Of a stretch of 32,986 nucleotides of DNA, positions 1-8,366 are shown one piece after another (position 1 is the stretch's first letter; each line of letters begins with the position of its first letter). The stretch covers positions 1 to 32,986 of the forward strand of contig DHVR01000077.1 in NCBI GenBank assembly GCA_002412765.1, in the 5' to 3' direction. Below the pieces are notes generated by a model. That model had not been told where the DNA came from and made no database searches. It saw only the letters and a program-made list of their open reading frames with translations. Both the position numbers and the translations under genes were made by a program. This stretch comes from Leptolinea sp. UBA5203 (GTDB lineage: Bacteria; Chloroflexota; Anaerolineae; Anaerolineales; Anaerolineaceae).

Positions 1-1350
1 ATGCTGGTTGGTGCCTGTGCCCCGGCTGCACCGGCTGCCCCGGCTCCTGTTGCTGAAGCTTCCGCAGCTGAAGCACCTGCAACTGAAGCTCCTGTAGTAG
101 AAGAACCAGCTGTCGAAGACGTGAGCTTACGCTGGCGTACCCGACCCGATAACCAGGCCGAGATTGAAGTATATCAAACCATTAACGATGACCTGGACGC
201 AGCATTGGACGGAATCACCTTGGCTTATGAGCCTGGTGGATCTGAATCATCCTCCTATCAAGACGTCTTAAAAACCGAAATTGGTGCCGGAACTGCGCCC
301 GATGTCTTCTGGATCCCGGGGACAGACGTGGCCGACTTTGCTACCCGCGGTTTGATTTTGAACATGGCTGATTTAGCCACTGCTACAGAGGACTTTAATG
401 TGGATGACTTTTATCCTGGTCCCATGTATCACATGACATATAATCCTGAGACAGACACCTTCGGTGCAGATAGCGGCGCGTTTTGGGGGCTGCCCCGTGA
501 TGTTTCCACCTTTGCCCTGTATCTTAATCTGGATTTACTGGCCGAAGCTGGTCTGACCGGTGATCTTGATCCCCGTACGATGGCTGAAAATGGCACCTGG
601 ACCTGGGAAGCTTTCCTTGCTGCTGCTCAAAAAATACGAGCCCTGGGTTCTGATATTTATGGCTATGGCGCCAATGCCTGGTGGGGACCTTATGGTACCT
701 GGATGAATGCTGCCGGTGGTGGATTCTTCAATGAAACCCGGGATGCCTGTAATCTGGATAGTGATGCCTCAATCGCTGGTTTGGCTTTTGAGCAGGCGCT
801 CTATCAGGAATATGATGTGGCTGTCCCCTACGGTGAAGACAGCGAACCGCCTTTCATGGCTGGCCGTGTCGGTATGTTCCAGAACGGTCGTTGGGCTACC
901 CCTGGTGCCCGCGGTAATGCGACCTTTAATTGGGACGTTGTAGAACTGCCTAAGGGACCTGCCGGAAATGCGGGCAACTGGTTATTCTGGGGCGCTTATG
1001 TTGTCAATGCCAAGACCGAAAACCCGGAACAAGCCTGGCAGTTGGTTCAAGCCCTCACGCAGGCCGATACGCAGGCTAAAATTTCTGCCCTGGGCGCCAA
1101 CATTCCCAGCCGTGTCAGCCAGGAAGCCCTGGATGCCTTCCTGACATTTACCCCGCCAGCCAACAACCAGGCCTTCTTGAATGGCCTCTCTGACAGCTCT
1201 GTTGCTGAAGGTCCTGTTTGGGCAGGTTCCTGGCCCGAATTTGCCGCCGTCATGGATCCTTCCATTGCCTCTTTGATGACAGGCAGCACCACCATGAATG
1301 ACTTCAAGGCCAGTATTTGTACTGAAGCCAACAAAGCATTTGGTCAATAA
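1..1350 (+). CDS. Sugar ABC transporter substrate-binding lipoprotein, 5' partial
   Basis: Extracellular solute-binding protein of the family 1 (carbohydrate) type. It captures a sugar outside the membrane and delivers it to the two permeases encoded downstream. The first residues read MLVGAC, a lipobox without the charged start and hydrophobic core of a signal peptide, so the real start lies left of the window and base 1 is only an internal Met. An Ala/Pro/Glu-rich linker (about residues 7-40) follows the Cys, then a long binding domain with the family's typical aromatic and Gly-rich segments (DVFWIPGTDVADF, GLPRDV, GRVGMF, NPEQAWQLVQAL). The specific sugar cannot be told. It is followed by strong intercistronic hairpins and then the permeases in the same direction, so it is probably the first and most highly expressed gene of the operon. 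Confidence 0.9.
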   Translation: MLVGACAPAAPAAPAPVAEASAAEAPATEAPVVEEPAVEDVSLRWRTRPDNQAEIEVYQTINDDLDAALDGITLAYEPGGSESSSYQDVLKTEIGAGTAPDVFWIPGTDVADFATRGLILNMADLATATEDFNVDDFYPGPMYHMTYNPETDTFGADSGAFWGLPRDVSTFALYLNLDLLAEAGLTGDLDPRTMAENGTWTWEAFLAAAQKIRALGSDIYGYGANAWWGPYGTWMNAAGGGFFNETRDACNLDSDASIAGLAFEQALYQEYDVAVPYGEDSEPPFMAGRVGMFQNGRWATPGARGNATFNWDVVELPKGPAGNAGNWLFWGAYVVNAKTENPEQAWQLVQALTQADTQAKISALGANIPSRVSQEALDAFLTFTPPANNQAFLNGLSDSSVAEGPVWAGSWPEFAAVMDPSIASLMTGSTTMNDFKASICTEANKAFGQ

Positions 1351-1361
1351 ATTTTTAGGCT

Positions 1362-1428
1362 CACACAGGGGCGGGGAATCTCCCGCCCCTGTGTGTCATT
1401 GAGTCTCCCACTGAGACTCGAGTGACAC
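1362..1428 (+). promoter_or_regulatory. Two overlapping intercistronic hairpins between binding protein and permease genes
   Basis: Hairpin 1 has a perfect 14-bp stem (1362-1375 with 1382-1395, 6-nt loop). Hairpin 2 has a 7-bp stem (1401-1407 with 1413-1419) extended outward by GTGTCA (1393-1398) pairing with TGACAC (1423-1428). The outer arm of hairpin 2 shares 1393-1395 with hairpin 1, so the full forms compete. No U-run follows, so this looks like an mRNA-stabilising or processing structure, which often keeps binding-protein mRNA more abundant than permease mRNA, rather than a full terminator. Confidence 0.6.
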
Positions 1429-1512
1429 AAGGCTCTCACTCCCAGCACTTGTGTTTCCGGAGTCCCTGTAGGAAATTGAGAATCATATAGGTTACCTGAT
1501 GAGGAGATATGG

Positions 1513-3189
1513 ATGAGTATCGCTGAGCAGAAGGTTGAACGCGGCATCAAACAGTTCATACGCGGGACCGCAATTTGGCAAGGGCTGATTGCAGTTGCGT
1601 CCGCTGTTGGACTGGTCATCCTGCTCAGCAGGCCGCCCGAGGATATGGCGGGGTGGTTGCGGATCCTGCTGTTAGTAGTGCTTGCAGGTTTGGGCATTGG
1701 CGCGGGGTTGAGTGTATCCATGATATGGCGACGTCAGCATACCGGCCGTGTAATTGCACTAACGGTCAATTATCTTCTATTCTTAACCAGTCTGTTAGCT
1801 TTAATGCAATACCTTGGTGTTTTTGTGGGTATTGATGCCCTGGGTGCAACCTTTGGCCGAGGCATTCCCTGGTTGGGTGGTTGTATTGCCGGGTATTTAA
1901 TCGGTACGATGGGGGATAAATTTGAAAGTAATTATGACAAAGCCCAGCTCCTGCGACAAATAGGCAAAGCAGTAATGCTGATTTTCTTGGCCATCTTTTT
2001 GATTGCTGTAGGCATTGTTCAAGCCTTTTTGTTTTTGATGCGTCAATTTACTCAACCATTACCTTTCATCCTGGCAGTCATGCTAGTGGCGACGATTTTC
2101 TTCCTACGCCGTTTATCCAAAGCTGAGATTGCGGCAGCTTTTCATGCCAAATCAGCAGATAATGAAGCCATCAGCGGCTTTTTGTTCCTCTCGCCTAATC
2201 TTTTAGGATTTCTGTTCTTTTTTGCTGGCCCTCTCTTGCTATCTTTATATGTGAGTTTTACCAACTCGGATTCGTTTGGAACGCAGGATTGGGTTGGGTT
2301 GAATAACTATGCCAAAATCTTTAACCTGACCGTAGCAAAGCTTGATTTTATGGATCAACCAGCCACGGAAGTATTAAATACCAAGGTTTACGACGAACTG
2401 ACCCGTTTTAAATGGATCGGTAATGGCATTATCATTGGGGCTGAGGATAAATTATTCTGGATAGCCTTGCGAAATACGCTGGTCTTCACCCTTTTAGCCT
2501 TGCCCTTAAGTATCATACCCGCGTTGATTTTGGCTTCTTTGTTAAACAGTAAGCTGCCAGGGATGAAGTTCTTTCGAGCAGTATACTTCCTACCTACGGT
2601 GGCCGCAGTGGTTGGCGTAGCCTTGATCTGGCAATGGTTGTATAATGCCGCAGTGGGGTATATCAATTTTTCAATTCTCAACGTCATAGAGTCAATCAAC
2701 GCGCTGTTGGGTACCCAAATTGTGGATCCTCAAATCCGCTGGCTTTCGGATACCAAAGTAGCCTTGGTGGCAGTTGTGATCATGTCTGCCTGGCAGTGGT
2801 TGGGATATTACTCCGTTATTTTCCTGGCTGGCATGCAGAATATTCCCAAGGAATTATACGAAGCCGCCAAAGTGGATGGCGCTAATGCTATCTCACGCTT
2901 TATGAACGTCACCCTTCCCTTATTGGCTCCCACCACATTTTACGTGGTAACAACTGCCGTGATCAATGCGCTGCAGGTCTTTGAGCAGGTTTACGTTTTG
3001 ATACCGACCGAACCTCCGGGTGGACCAGCAAACTCAACCATGACCATAGTTTTGTATCTTTATCAGAAAGGATTCCAACGCTTTCAGCAGGGCTACGCCT
3101 CTGCAGTGGCCTGGGTACTGTTCCTGCTCATCTTTATTATCACGCTCATTCAATTCCGTCGACAAAGCAAGTCCACAGGCGCCTACTAA
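1513..3189 (+). CDS. Sugar ABC transporter permease, MalF-like, with long N-terminal membrane extension
   Basis: Inner-membrane permease of a carbohydrate ABC importer, partner of the MalG-like protein that follows. The canonical permease core starts near residue 218 (ISGFLFLSPNLLGFLFFF) and carries the EAA loop that contacts the ATPase near residues 450-475 (EAAKVDGANAISRF, then TLPLLAPT). At 558 aa it is much longer than the usual ~300 aa. The extra ~215 N-terminal residues contain about six hydrophobic segments, ending at FLRRLSKAEIAAAFHAKS. The ATG is preceded by GAGGAG at 1501-1506. A MalF/UgpA-type role is confident; the substrate and the role of the extension are unknown. Confidence 0.9.
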   Translation: MSIAEQKVERGIKQFIRGTAIWQGLIAVASAVGLVILLSRPPEDMAGWLRILLLVVLAGLGIGAGLSVSMIWRRQHTGRVIALTVNYLLFLTSLLALMQYLGVFVGIDALGATFGRGIPWLGGCIAGYLIGTMGDKFESNYDKAQLLRQIGKAVMLIFLAIFLIAVGIVQAFLFLMRQFTQPLPFILAVMLVATIFFLRRLSKAEIAAAFHAKSADNEAISGFLFLSPNLLGFLFFFAGPLLLSLYVSFTNSDSFGTQDWVGLNNYAKIFNLTVAKLDFMDQPATEVLNTKVYDELTRFKWIGNGIIIGAEDKLFWIALRNTLVFTLLALPLSIIPALILASLLNSKLPGMKFFRAVYFLPTVAAVVGVALIWQWLYNAAVGYINFSILNVIESINALLGTQIVDPQIRWLSDTKVALVAVVIMSAWQWLGYYSVIFLAGMQNIPKELYEAAKVDGANAISRFMNVTLPLLAPTTFYVVTTAVINALQVFEQVYVLIPTEPPGGPANSTMTIVLYLYQKGFQRFQQGYASAVAWVLFLLIFIITLIQFRRQSKSTGAY

Positions 3190-3203
3190 GAAAGGAGGTA
3201 AAA

Positions 3204-4418
3204 ATGAATCGCTATCGATTGACCAAAATGCTGGGAAATTTCTTGGTTTACGCCTTATTGATCGGGTTTGTCTATATCATGCTCTTTCCATTTTTCTTCA
3301 TGTTTTCAACCTCCTTAAAGCTCCAGACGGATACCTATCGATACCCGCCCCGGCTTATTCCCATGGCACCGGTTGAGACTGAAGTTGCAGGCTTGGAAGG
3401 GTTGAAACCCCTTTATTATGTCCAATACAAAGGTGAGGAACGCGAATTTGCTCTGCTGGAACGCAGTGTTCCGGCGGGTGTGTATGCCAATCCTTTTAAT
3501 GAGGAACAGACAGAAACTGTTGTACTGGAGCTTGTGCAGCCCAGCGGGGGTGCCGAGCAGCAATCAACGGTTGATGTGGCTGGCGAGACATTTTTGCTTT
3601 GGGATGTACCCGTCGAGGGCACCGAAATGCAGATGATCCTCAAGGATCAAACCGCCCTGGGGCGATTTGTTGATCCGCAGAATCCATCTATAGTGGTGTA
3701 TCAGAATTTCCGAGCCAGCGTTGCGGTTGAAACACCGACGCTCGTTCCAGAAAATTACACCCGGGTCAGGGATTTGCAGGGATTGGACCGTGCTCTGACC
3801 AACACGGCGTTGGTCACGATTCTGGTGGTGATCGGACAGCTGGCCACCAGTGTGGTGGGCGGATATGCCCTGGCACGATTAAGATTCCCTGGCCGCGATA
3901 AAATTTTCCTGGTGTATTTGGGGACTATCATGATTCCGTTTGTAGTATTAATCACGCCTTTATACCAGTTGATGGTCATGCTGGGTTGGGTGGATAAACT
4001 GGCATCGCTGATCATTCCATGGATTTTCAGTGCCTATGGAACATTCATGATGCGTCAATTCTTTATTACTATCCCGAAAGAAATCGAAGAAGCAGCCTTA
4101 ATCGATGGAGCAACCCGCTTTCAAATTTTATGGCGCATCTTTTTACCAGCAGCCAGACCAGCACTGGCTACTCTGGCAACATTTTCTTTTCTATACGCCT
4201 GGAACAGCTTCTTCTGGCCGTTGATTGTGATTAATACTGGAAACAGTGATAATCATGTTCTGACATTGGCTTTAAGTATTCTGCGTGGTAAAGCGGCGGA
4301 TAATGCCAATCTGGTTATGGCTGGTGCCGCTATTGCCATTTTGCCGCCATTAATTATTTACATTTTTGCTCAGCGATTTTTTGTGGAAAGTGCTACCAGC
4401 AGCGGATTGAAAGGATAG
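3204..4418 (+). CDS. Sugar ABC transporter permease, MalG-like, with periplasmic-type insertion
   Basis: Second permease of the importer. It begins 14 nt after the previous stop with an almost ideal Shine-Dalgarno (AAAGGAGGT, 3191-3199). Residues 1-40 hold the first membrane segment ending in the typical TSLK. The conserved core resumes near residue 190 (NTALVTILVVIGQLATSVVGGYALARL), with the EAA loop at about 295-320 (EEAALIDGATRF, then RIFLPAARPAL). Length is 404 aa against about 280 for ordinary MalG relatives. The surplus is a soluble, beta-rich-looking insertion of about 135 residues (roughly 45-180) after TM1, expected outside the membrane. No ATP-binding subunit lies in the window, so the ATPase is either upstream or a shared one encoded elsewhere. 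Confidence 0.9.
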   Translation: MNRYRLTKMLGNFLVYALLIGFVYIMLFPFFFMFSTSLKLQTDTYRYPPRLIPMAPVETEVAGLEGLKPLYYVQYKGEEREFALLERSVPAGVYANPFNEEQTETVVLELVQPSGGAEQQSTVDVAGETFLLWDVPVEGTEMQMILKDQTALGRFVDPQNPSIVVYQNFRASVAVETPTLVPENYTRVRDLQGLDRALTNTALVTILVVIGQLATSVVGGYALARLRFPGRDKIFLVYLGTIMIPFVVLITPLYQLMVMLGWVDKLASLIIPWIFSAYGTFMMRQFFITIPKEIEEAALIDGATRFQILWRIFLPAARPALATLATFSFLYAWNSFFWPLIVINTGNSDNHVLTLALSILRGKAADNANLVMAGAAIAILPPLIIYIFAQRFFVESATSSGLKG

Positions 4419-4499
4419 CGTTGAATTCAAGTTTGATGATGTTTGCTTGCCTTTTATAAGGGTGAGCCTTGTTACATAGTTGATAAACGTTTCTATGGG

Positions 4500-4505
4500 T
4501 ATAAT
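4500..4505 (+). promoter_or_regulatory. Candidate -10 (TATAAT) upstream of the GT-B gene
   Basis: A perfect TATAAT lies 77 nt before the start codon in the 163-nt gap after the permease gene. No convincing -35 sits at 16-18 nt spacing: TTGATA at 4480 is only 14 nt away. It suggests that the next gene has its own promoter, but the call rests on the -10 alone. Confidence 0.35.
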
Positions 4506-4581
4506 TATCAGCACCTTTGCAGCGATTCACGATAGGACGCGGTATTCCATCTTATTTGTGTGAGGAGTAATTATTTTCAGG

Positions 4582-6105
4582 ATGAAAAAAGTAGACGGAT
4601 GTTACACAGTATACGGCAACAGCATCACAAAGCAGCAATCTGCAGCTGCAGATGGTTGGCAGGCCATGTTAGCCAAAAAGTTTAACTATGACCCGAATGA
4701 GAAATACACCCTCACTCTGCAGGATAATCCCTATCTAGGCTCGCTCTTTGGTTTAAAAGATATCATTCGCAGTGAGCAAGGGCAGCCTTTCACAGCCGAG
4801 CAAGCCGTTATCATCAGCACCATCCGCATGGGATATGGCCATTATCGTATTGCAATGGCAGGCATGTCCTGTGCCAGGGCCATGGGTTTTACCCCTTACT
4901 GGTTGGATTTATTAGCTGTCCCCGGTATTACCAGTGACGTGATCAACTGGTGTAATACCTGGTACAGCCGATTCTCCCGAATCTCCCAGAGCAGCCGCTT
5001 TTTTAATAAATATATTTGGGAATCTGTCACTACTGGAGATCGCACCCTTCCTGGGCTGTGGGAAATTCTCAATACCTGGGTGGTGGGTTGGCCGTGGCGA
5101 TTTCTAAAAACAAATGTTAAAGATTATAAAATGAGTGAGCTTTTCCGCAATCTGTATGGAGCATTACCCTCGGATATGCCGATTCTGACCGCCCATATGT
5201 GGAACTGCATGGGCGCTGTTGCAGGAGGGATGACCAACGTGGTGGACATGATGTTCGACAATTGGCCGATGTCCTTCCAATTAACCGAGGGGGCTAAGCA
5301 TGGCGTGCAGTCTCCTTCCGGTTATTATGGATTTAAAATCATGCGCGGCTTTGATGATAAAAATCGACCCATGCAGACCATTCCTGCGGATGCTTTGCAT
5401 TTCACTGGCCATCATGTGGATCATGAGTTGGTGGAAAACATTGAGGTGGATTGTGAAGCACGACTTAGTCGTATGAAGGCCAAAGAACCGCGCCGCTTTT
5501 TAATCACCATGGGCGGAGCTGGGGCTCAAAAGGAGCTTTTTAAAGCTGTCATTGAATACTGCATACCGCTGATCCAGCAGGATAAAATTACTTTGTTTGT
5601 AAATCTTGGTGATCATCAAGCCAATTGGGCATGGCTGGAAAAGGAGTTGTCAGAATATCAGGATTTAATTCACACCCATTTCACCTGGGAGGATACCCAA
5701 GCCTACACGGATGAAATTCGCAGCAAACCCGCCAGCGGGCTGCATGTGTTCCTGTTTGATAACACCTTCCACGGCGTCTATGCCACCAATTATTTGATGC
5801 GTGTGGTGGATGTGATGATCACCAAACCCAGTGAACTGGCTTTCTATCCTGTCCCAAAGATTTTTAATGAACGAGTTGGCGGACATGAAATGTGGGGGGC
5901 TATTCGCGGCGCGGAATTGGGCGACGGTACCGTGGAAGCTCGTTCCATTTCGCAAATCCTGCAAGCGATTGATGTGTTAACCCATGAAGAAGATTTATTG
6001 ACGCTATTCTGTGATCAAATTGTAAAGAATAAGAGCATCGGAATCTACGACGGCGCTTATAAATGCGTTGAACTTGCCACAGGCAAGAAATGGGAACGGA
6101 AATAA
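4582..6105 (+). CDS. GT-B-fold glycosyltransferase-like protein (GT28/MGDG synthase-like), unknown substrate
   Basis: 507 aa, no signal peptide. I do not recognise a named family, but the layout resembles the GT28/MGDG-synthase GT-B fold. A Gly/His loop sits near residues 84-87 (MGYGHYRIAMAG, like the N-terminal GGGH loop). A second Rossmann-like start is at about 306 (ITMGGAGAQKEL). The donor-site-like segment is at about 410 (DVMITKPSELAFYPVPKIF, then NERVGGHEMWGA), comparable with the ITK...E...P.I...PGQE pattern of MGDG synthases. The usual Gly-rich run after ITK is replaced by PSE, so donor use may differ or activity may be lost. GAGGAG at 4562-4567 is the only SD, 14 nt from the ATG. 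A strong terminator follows, so it looks monocistronic. Confidence 0.6.
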   Translation: MKKVDGCYTVYGNSITKQQSAAADGWQAMLAKKFNYDPNEKYTLTLQDNPYLGSLFGLKDIIRSEQGQPFTAEQAVIISTIRMGYGHYRIAMAGMSCARAMGFTPYWLDLLAVPGITSDVINWCNTWYSRFSRISQSSRFFNKYIWESVTTGDRTLPGLWEILNTWVVGWPWRFLKTNVKDYKMSELFRNLYGALPSDMPILTAHMWNCMGAVAGGMTNVVDMMFDNWPMSFQLTEGAKHGVQSPSGYYGFKIMRGFDDKNRPMQTIPADALHFTGHHVDHELVENIEVDCEARLSRMKAKEPRRFLITMGGAGAQKELFKAVIEYCIPLIQQDKITLFVNLGDHQANWAWLEKELSEYQDLIHTHFTWEDTQAYTDEIRSKPASGLHVFLFDNTFHGVYATNYLMRVVDVMITKPSELAFYPVPKIFNERVGGHEMWGAIRGAELGDGTVEARSISQILQAIDVLTHEEDLLTLFCDQIVKNKSIGIYDGAYKCVELATGKKWERK

Positions 6106-6128
6106 ATAGGTTCTGAAAACAAGTTGTT

Positions 6129-6157
6129 AGACGGCCTGATGGCCGTCTATTTTTTTA
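6129..6157 (+). terminator. Rho-independent terminator of the GT-B gene
   Basis: A perfect 8-bp stem (AGACGGCC / GGCCGTCT) with a TGAT loop is followed by A and a run of seven T. It lies 24 nt after the stop at 6105. The reverse strand has no U-run after the stem, so it serves the plus strand only. Confidence 0.9.
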
Positions 6158-6169
6158 AGTTCCTATTGG

Positions 6170-7426
6170 CTAGAATTCGGTCATACAGATCGGTTTTTGG
6201 GCGGTCAGGAACAGGCGATTGACGGCATCCAGATGGCGTTCATCCGAGATTTCAGCGCGTCCGTAAAGGTTCAGGGAGTTAAACTGCACACAGCCCATCA
6301 CCCAGGAGGAAAAATCGGAGACATCCAGCTTCACTTCCACATCAAAACCGTTATCAGCCAGCTTTGCCAGGCCGTTTTGGAAATGCACAATCGTGCAGCC
6401 GTTATTTTGCGGAAGGAAAGTGTCCGTGATGTTGAAATTCACCCGCAGGTTTTGGCCATTAAAATTATGGCTCGTCAGGCACTCAAACCATTTTGCGGTA
6501 TGGATTACGCGGTACATGATGCCCACACCCTGGGTGTTGGTCTCATGCGAGACGGAATGAAACAGGTTTTCGGAGGGATTGCGCGGGTCCGCAAAGAGAT
6601 GGTGCAGGTCCTCATCCTGCGTGGTGAGAATCACGTCATGAATCTGATCCGCCTGGGAGTGTAAGAATGAAAGCAGTTCGTGCAGCGCCTGCCGGTTTTC
6701 ATAAACCAATTCGATGACTTCCATGTCATTATGAACAAAGTTGTCCGGCCGTTTGCTGGAAAACTTATACACCAGATAGCCTTGCAGCACACCATCCATT
6801 TCCACACCGACGAGATGATTGGCCGGCGGATTGAACAGACGGTTCAGGTCACTTTTGCCTTTTTGAATCATGCCATGGGTTTTGTCCATCATGCGCTGAT
6901 AGCATTGCAGCAGGGCTTCACCGTCCGAACGCTGCAAGCGGCGCAGGTGCTCTTTGGGACCATTTGGAAAAGAAGTGGGGTTGATTTCATAGCGGTTCAT
7001 TTTGGTGCCGTAGTCAAAGCCCATTTTCCGATAAAAATCAGGCCGGAAGGGATACAAAATGGCCATGGGATAGCCCAGCGCATGGTAATGATCCAAATAG
7101 AAAATCAGCATATCGCGGGCGATTTTTTCTTTCTTGTGCAGCAAATCCACCGCCAGCATGCCTGCTCCGCCAATCCGCATGCGGGTTTCGTAACACTGCA
7201 TGCTGAAATCGTGCAGGCGCATGCCCCCCACCAATTTTTGATTCCGATATACGCCAAAATAGGTGATGATGGGATCGGTCGCCTGATCCTGCAAACGGGC
7301 GGCAGCCAGTCTCTTTTCTTCCTCTGTATTGAGCTTCATCGCGGGGTAGGCTTCTGCGGATAAATTTACCAGGGGTAAAAATTCCTCGTCCGATAGCGGT
7401 CTGATTTCAGATTGAATGGGTCGCAT
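6170..7426 (-). CDS. Eis-family GNAT N-acetyltransferase with SCP2-like C-terminus
   Basis: Relative of mycobacterial Eis, whose characterised members acetylate amines of aminoglycosides and peptides with acetyl-CoA. At 418 aa it matches the three-part architecture. GNAT domain 1 is at about 1-150 with the acetyl-CoA loop at 92-105 (AVDLLHKKEKIARDM) and YPFRPDFYRKMGFDYG. A degenerate GNAT 2 covers about 150-290. A sterol-carrier-like C-terminal domain covers about 300-418. It ends in Phe; in studied Eis proteins the C-terminal carboxylate takes part in catalysis. The start ATG has GAGGA upstream and a promoter at 7462-7489. It lies just downstream of two GyrI/AraC effector-sensing genes, which fits an inducible xenobiotic-modification role (inference). 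Confidence 0.88.
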   Translation of the reverse strand: MRPIQSEIRPLSDEEFLPLVNLSAEAYPAMKLNTEEEKRLAAARLQDQATDPIITYFGVYRNQKLVGGMRLHDFSMQCYETRMRIGGAGMLAVDLLHKKEKIARDMLIFYLDHYHALGYPMAILYPFRPDFYRKMGFDYGTKMNRYEINPTSFPNGPKEHLRRLQRSDGEALLQCYQRMMDKTHGMIQKGKSDLNRLFNPPANHLVGVEMDGVLQGYLVYKFSSKRPDNFVHNDMEVIELVYENRQALHELLSFLHSQADQIHDVILTTQDEDLHHLFADPRNPSENLFHSVSHETNTQGVGIMYRVIHTAKWFECLTSHNFNGQNLRVNFNITDTFLPQNNGCTIVHFQNGLAKLADNGFDVEVKLDVSDFSSWVMGCVQFNSLNLYGRAEISDERHLDAVNRLFLTAQKPICMTEF

Positions 7427-7461
7427 GGGATTCCTCAGTTAAGGTCATTGTGCATATCCTA

Positions 7462-7489
7462 ATTATAAAGGGCAATGGATGCCGTACAA
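7462..7489 (-). promoter_or_regulatory. Candidate sigma-70 promoter of the Eis-type gene
   Basis: On the minus strand TTGTAC (7489-7484) is separated by 16 nt from a perfect TATAAT (7467-7462), in the 82-nt gap before the acetyltransferase start. A 7-bp inverted repeat (7487-7493 with 7499-7505, CAACCTG/CAGGTTG) overlaps the -35 and could be an operator for the AraC protein encoded just upstream. Confidence 0.6.
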
Positions 7490-7508
7490 CCTGGACGGCA
7501 GGTTGAAT

Positions 7509-8366
7509 TTATCCATTCAGCCAGGTTTTCGCCTGGGTAGGCCAGGCGATTTGTACTTGACCCTCCCCCAGTGTTTTTTCCAGAAGAAAAGGGACATCGA
7601 CGCGGTAGGAGGAAGTTGGAAACCAGACGCACTGATAGAAATCCAACAGCGCTTCAGTCTCTGTAGGATCAACACCGGAACTGGTCACCAGAAAGGGTTG
7701 GGCGGCGAAGGTTTTTTCCACAAACCACTCTGGCGTTGCGCAGTTGGTGTTGGGGAATTTATAGCCTGCAAAGTAATACATGCCATCCAATGACCAATGA
7801 TCGGGAAAGAAGCGCACGCTCACCTGCCCGGCAGACAGGGAGTGATTTACACCCTGATGCAGGGATTGGCGACAGATTTGTAGCGCTGCGGCAGAGCCAT
7901 CCCAGCGCGTCATGACCCCGCTCAGGGTAAAAGCAGGGACCTCTTCTTTCTTCATGGTATAGCCCTGAAAATTTTGCCAGATTACTAATTTTTCCGGGGT
8001 CAACGCCGGCAGGATCAAGCGTGGATCGAGCATCCCTGCTTTGCGCAGTTCGGACGGCAGGAGACCAAACAGGCGTTTGATACTGCGTCCGAAGACCTCA
8101 CTGGATTGAAAACCAAAATCAACTGCTATGTCGGTCAATCGCCGTTTGGAATGGATGATTTGAAGGGCAGCCTCAGAAATGCGCCGGCGCATAAGGTAAG
8201 TATAAGGAGAGATGTGGGTGGCAGCGTTGAAGATGCGGCAAAAATGGAATAGGGAATAGCCCACATGCTGGCTGATATCCTCTACTCGCACAGGCAGATT
8301 TAAATGTGCTTCGATAAAGTCCAGGGCATGGTCAACGTGCTCAAGCTGTTGCGCGGTAAGTTTCAT
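7509..8366 (-). CDS. AraC-family regulator with C-terminal GyrI-like effector domain
   Basis: 285 aa. Two AraC-type helix-turn-helix motifs fill residues 1-105 (VEDISQHVGYSLFHFCRIF, then LTDIAVDFGFQSSEVFGRS and PSELRKAG). The remainder (about 130-285) looks like an AraC effector-binding/GyrI-like domain, the fold that binds drug-like molecules in Rob and BmrR-type regulators (GVMTRWDG, SLDGMYYFAGY). Its ATG overlaps the stop of the preceding GyrI-like gene as ATGA (8363-8366), so translation is probably coupled. It probably responds to a small molecule and controls this cluster, including the Eis-type gene downstream (inference from position). Confidence 0.88.
   Translation of the reverse strand: MKLTAQQLEHVDHALDFIEAHLNLPVRVEDISQHVGYSLFHFCRIFNAATHISPYTYLMRRRISEAALQIIHSKRRLTDIAVDFGFQSSEVFGRSIKRLFGLLPSELRKAGMLDPRLILPALTPEKLVIWQNFQGYTMKKEEVPAFTLSGVMTRWDGSAAALQICRQSLHQGVNHSLSAGQVSVRFFPDHWSLDGMYYFAGYKFPNTNCATPEWFVEKTFAAQPFLVTSSGVDPTETEALLDFYQCVWFPTSSYRVDVPFLLEKTLGEGQVQIAWPTQAKTWLNG

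Noticed and set aside
6129..6157. Bidirectional terminator also serving the Eis-type gene
   Set aside because: On the minus strand the stem is followed by AACAACTTG, not a U-run.
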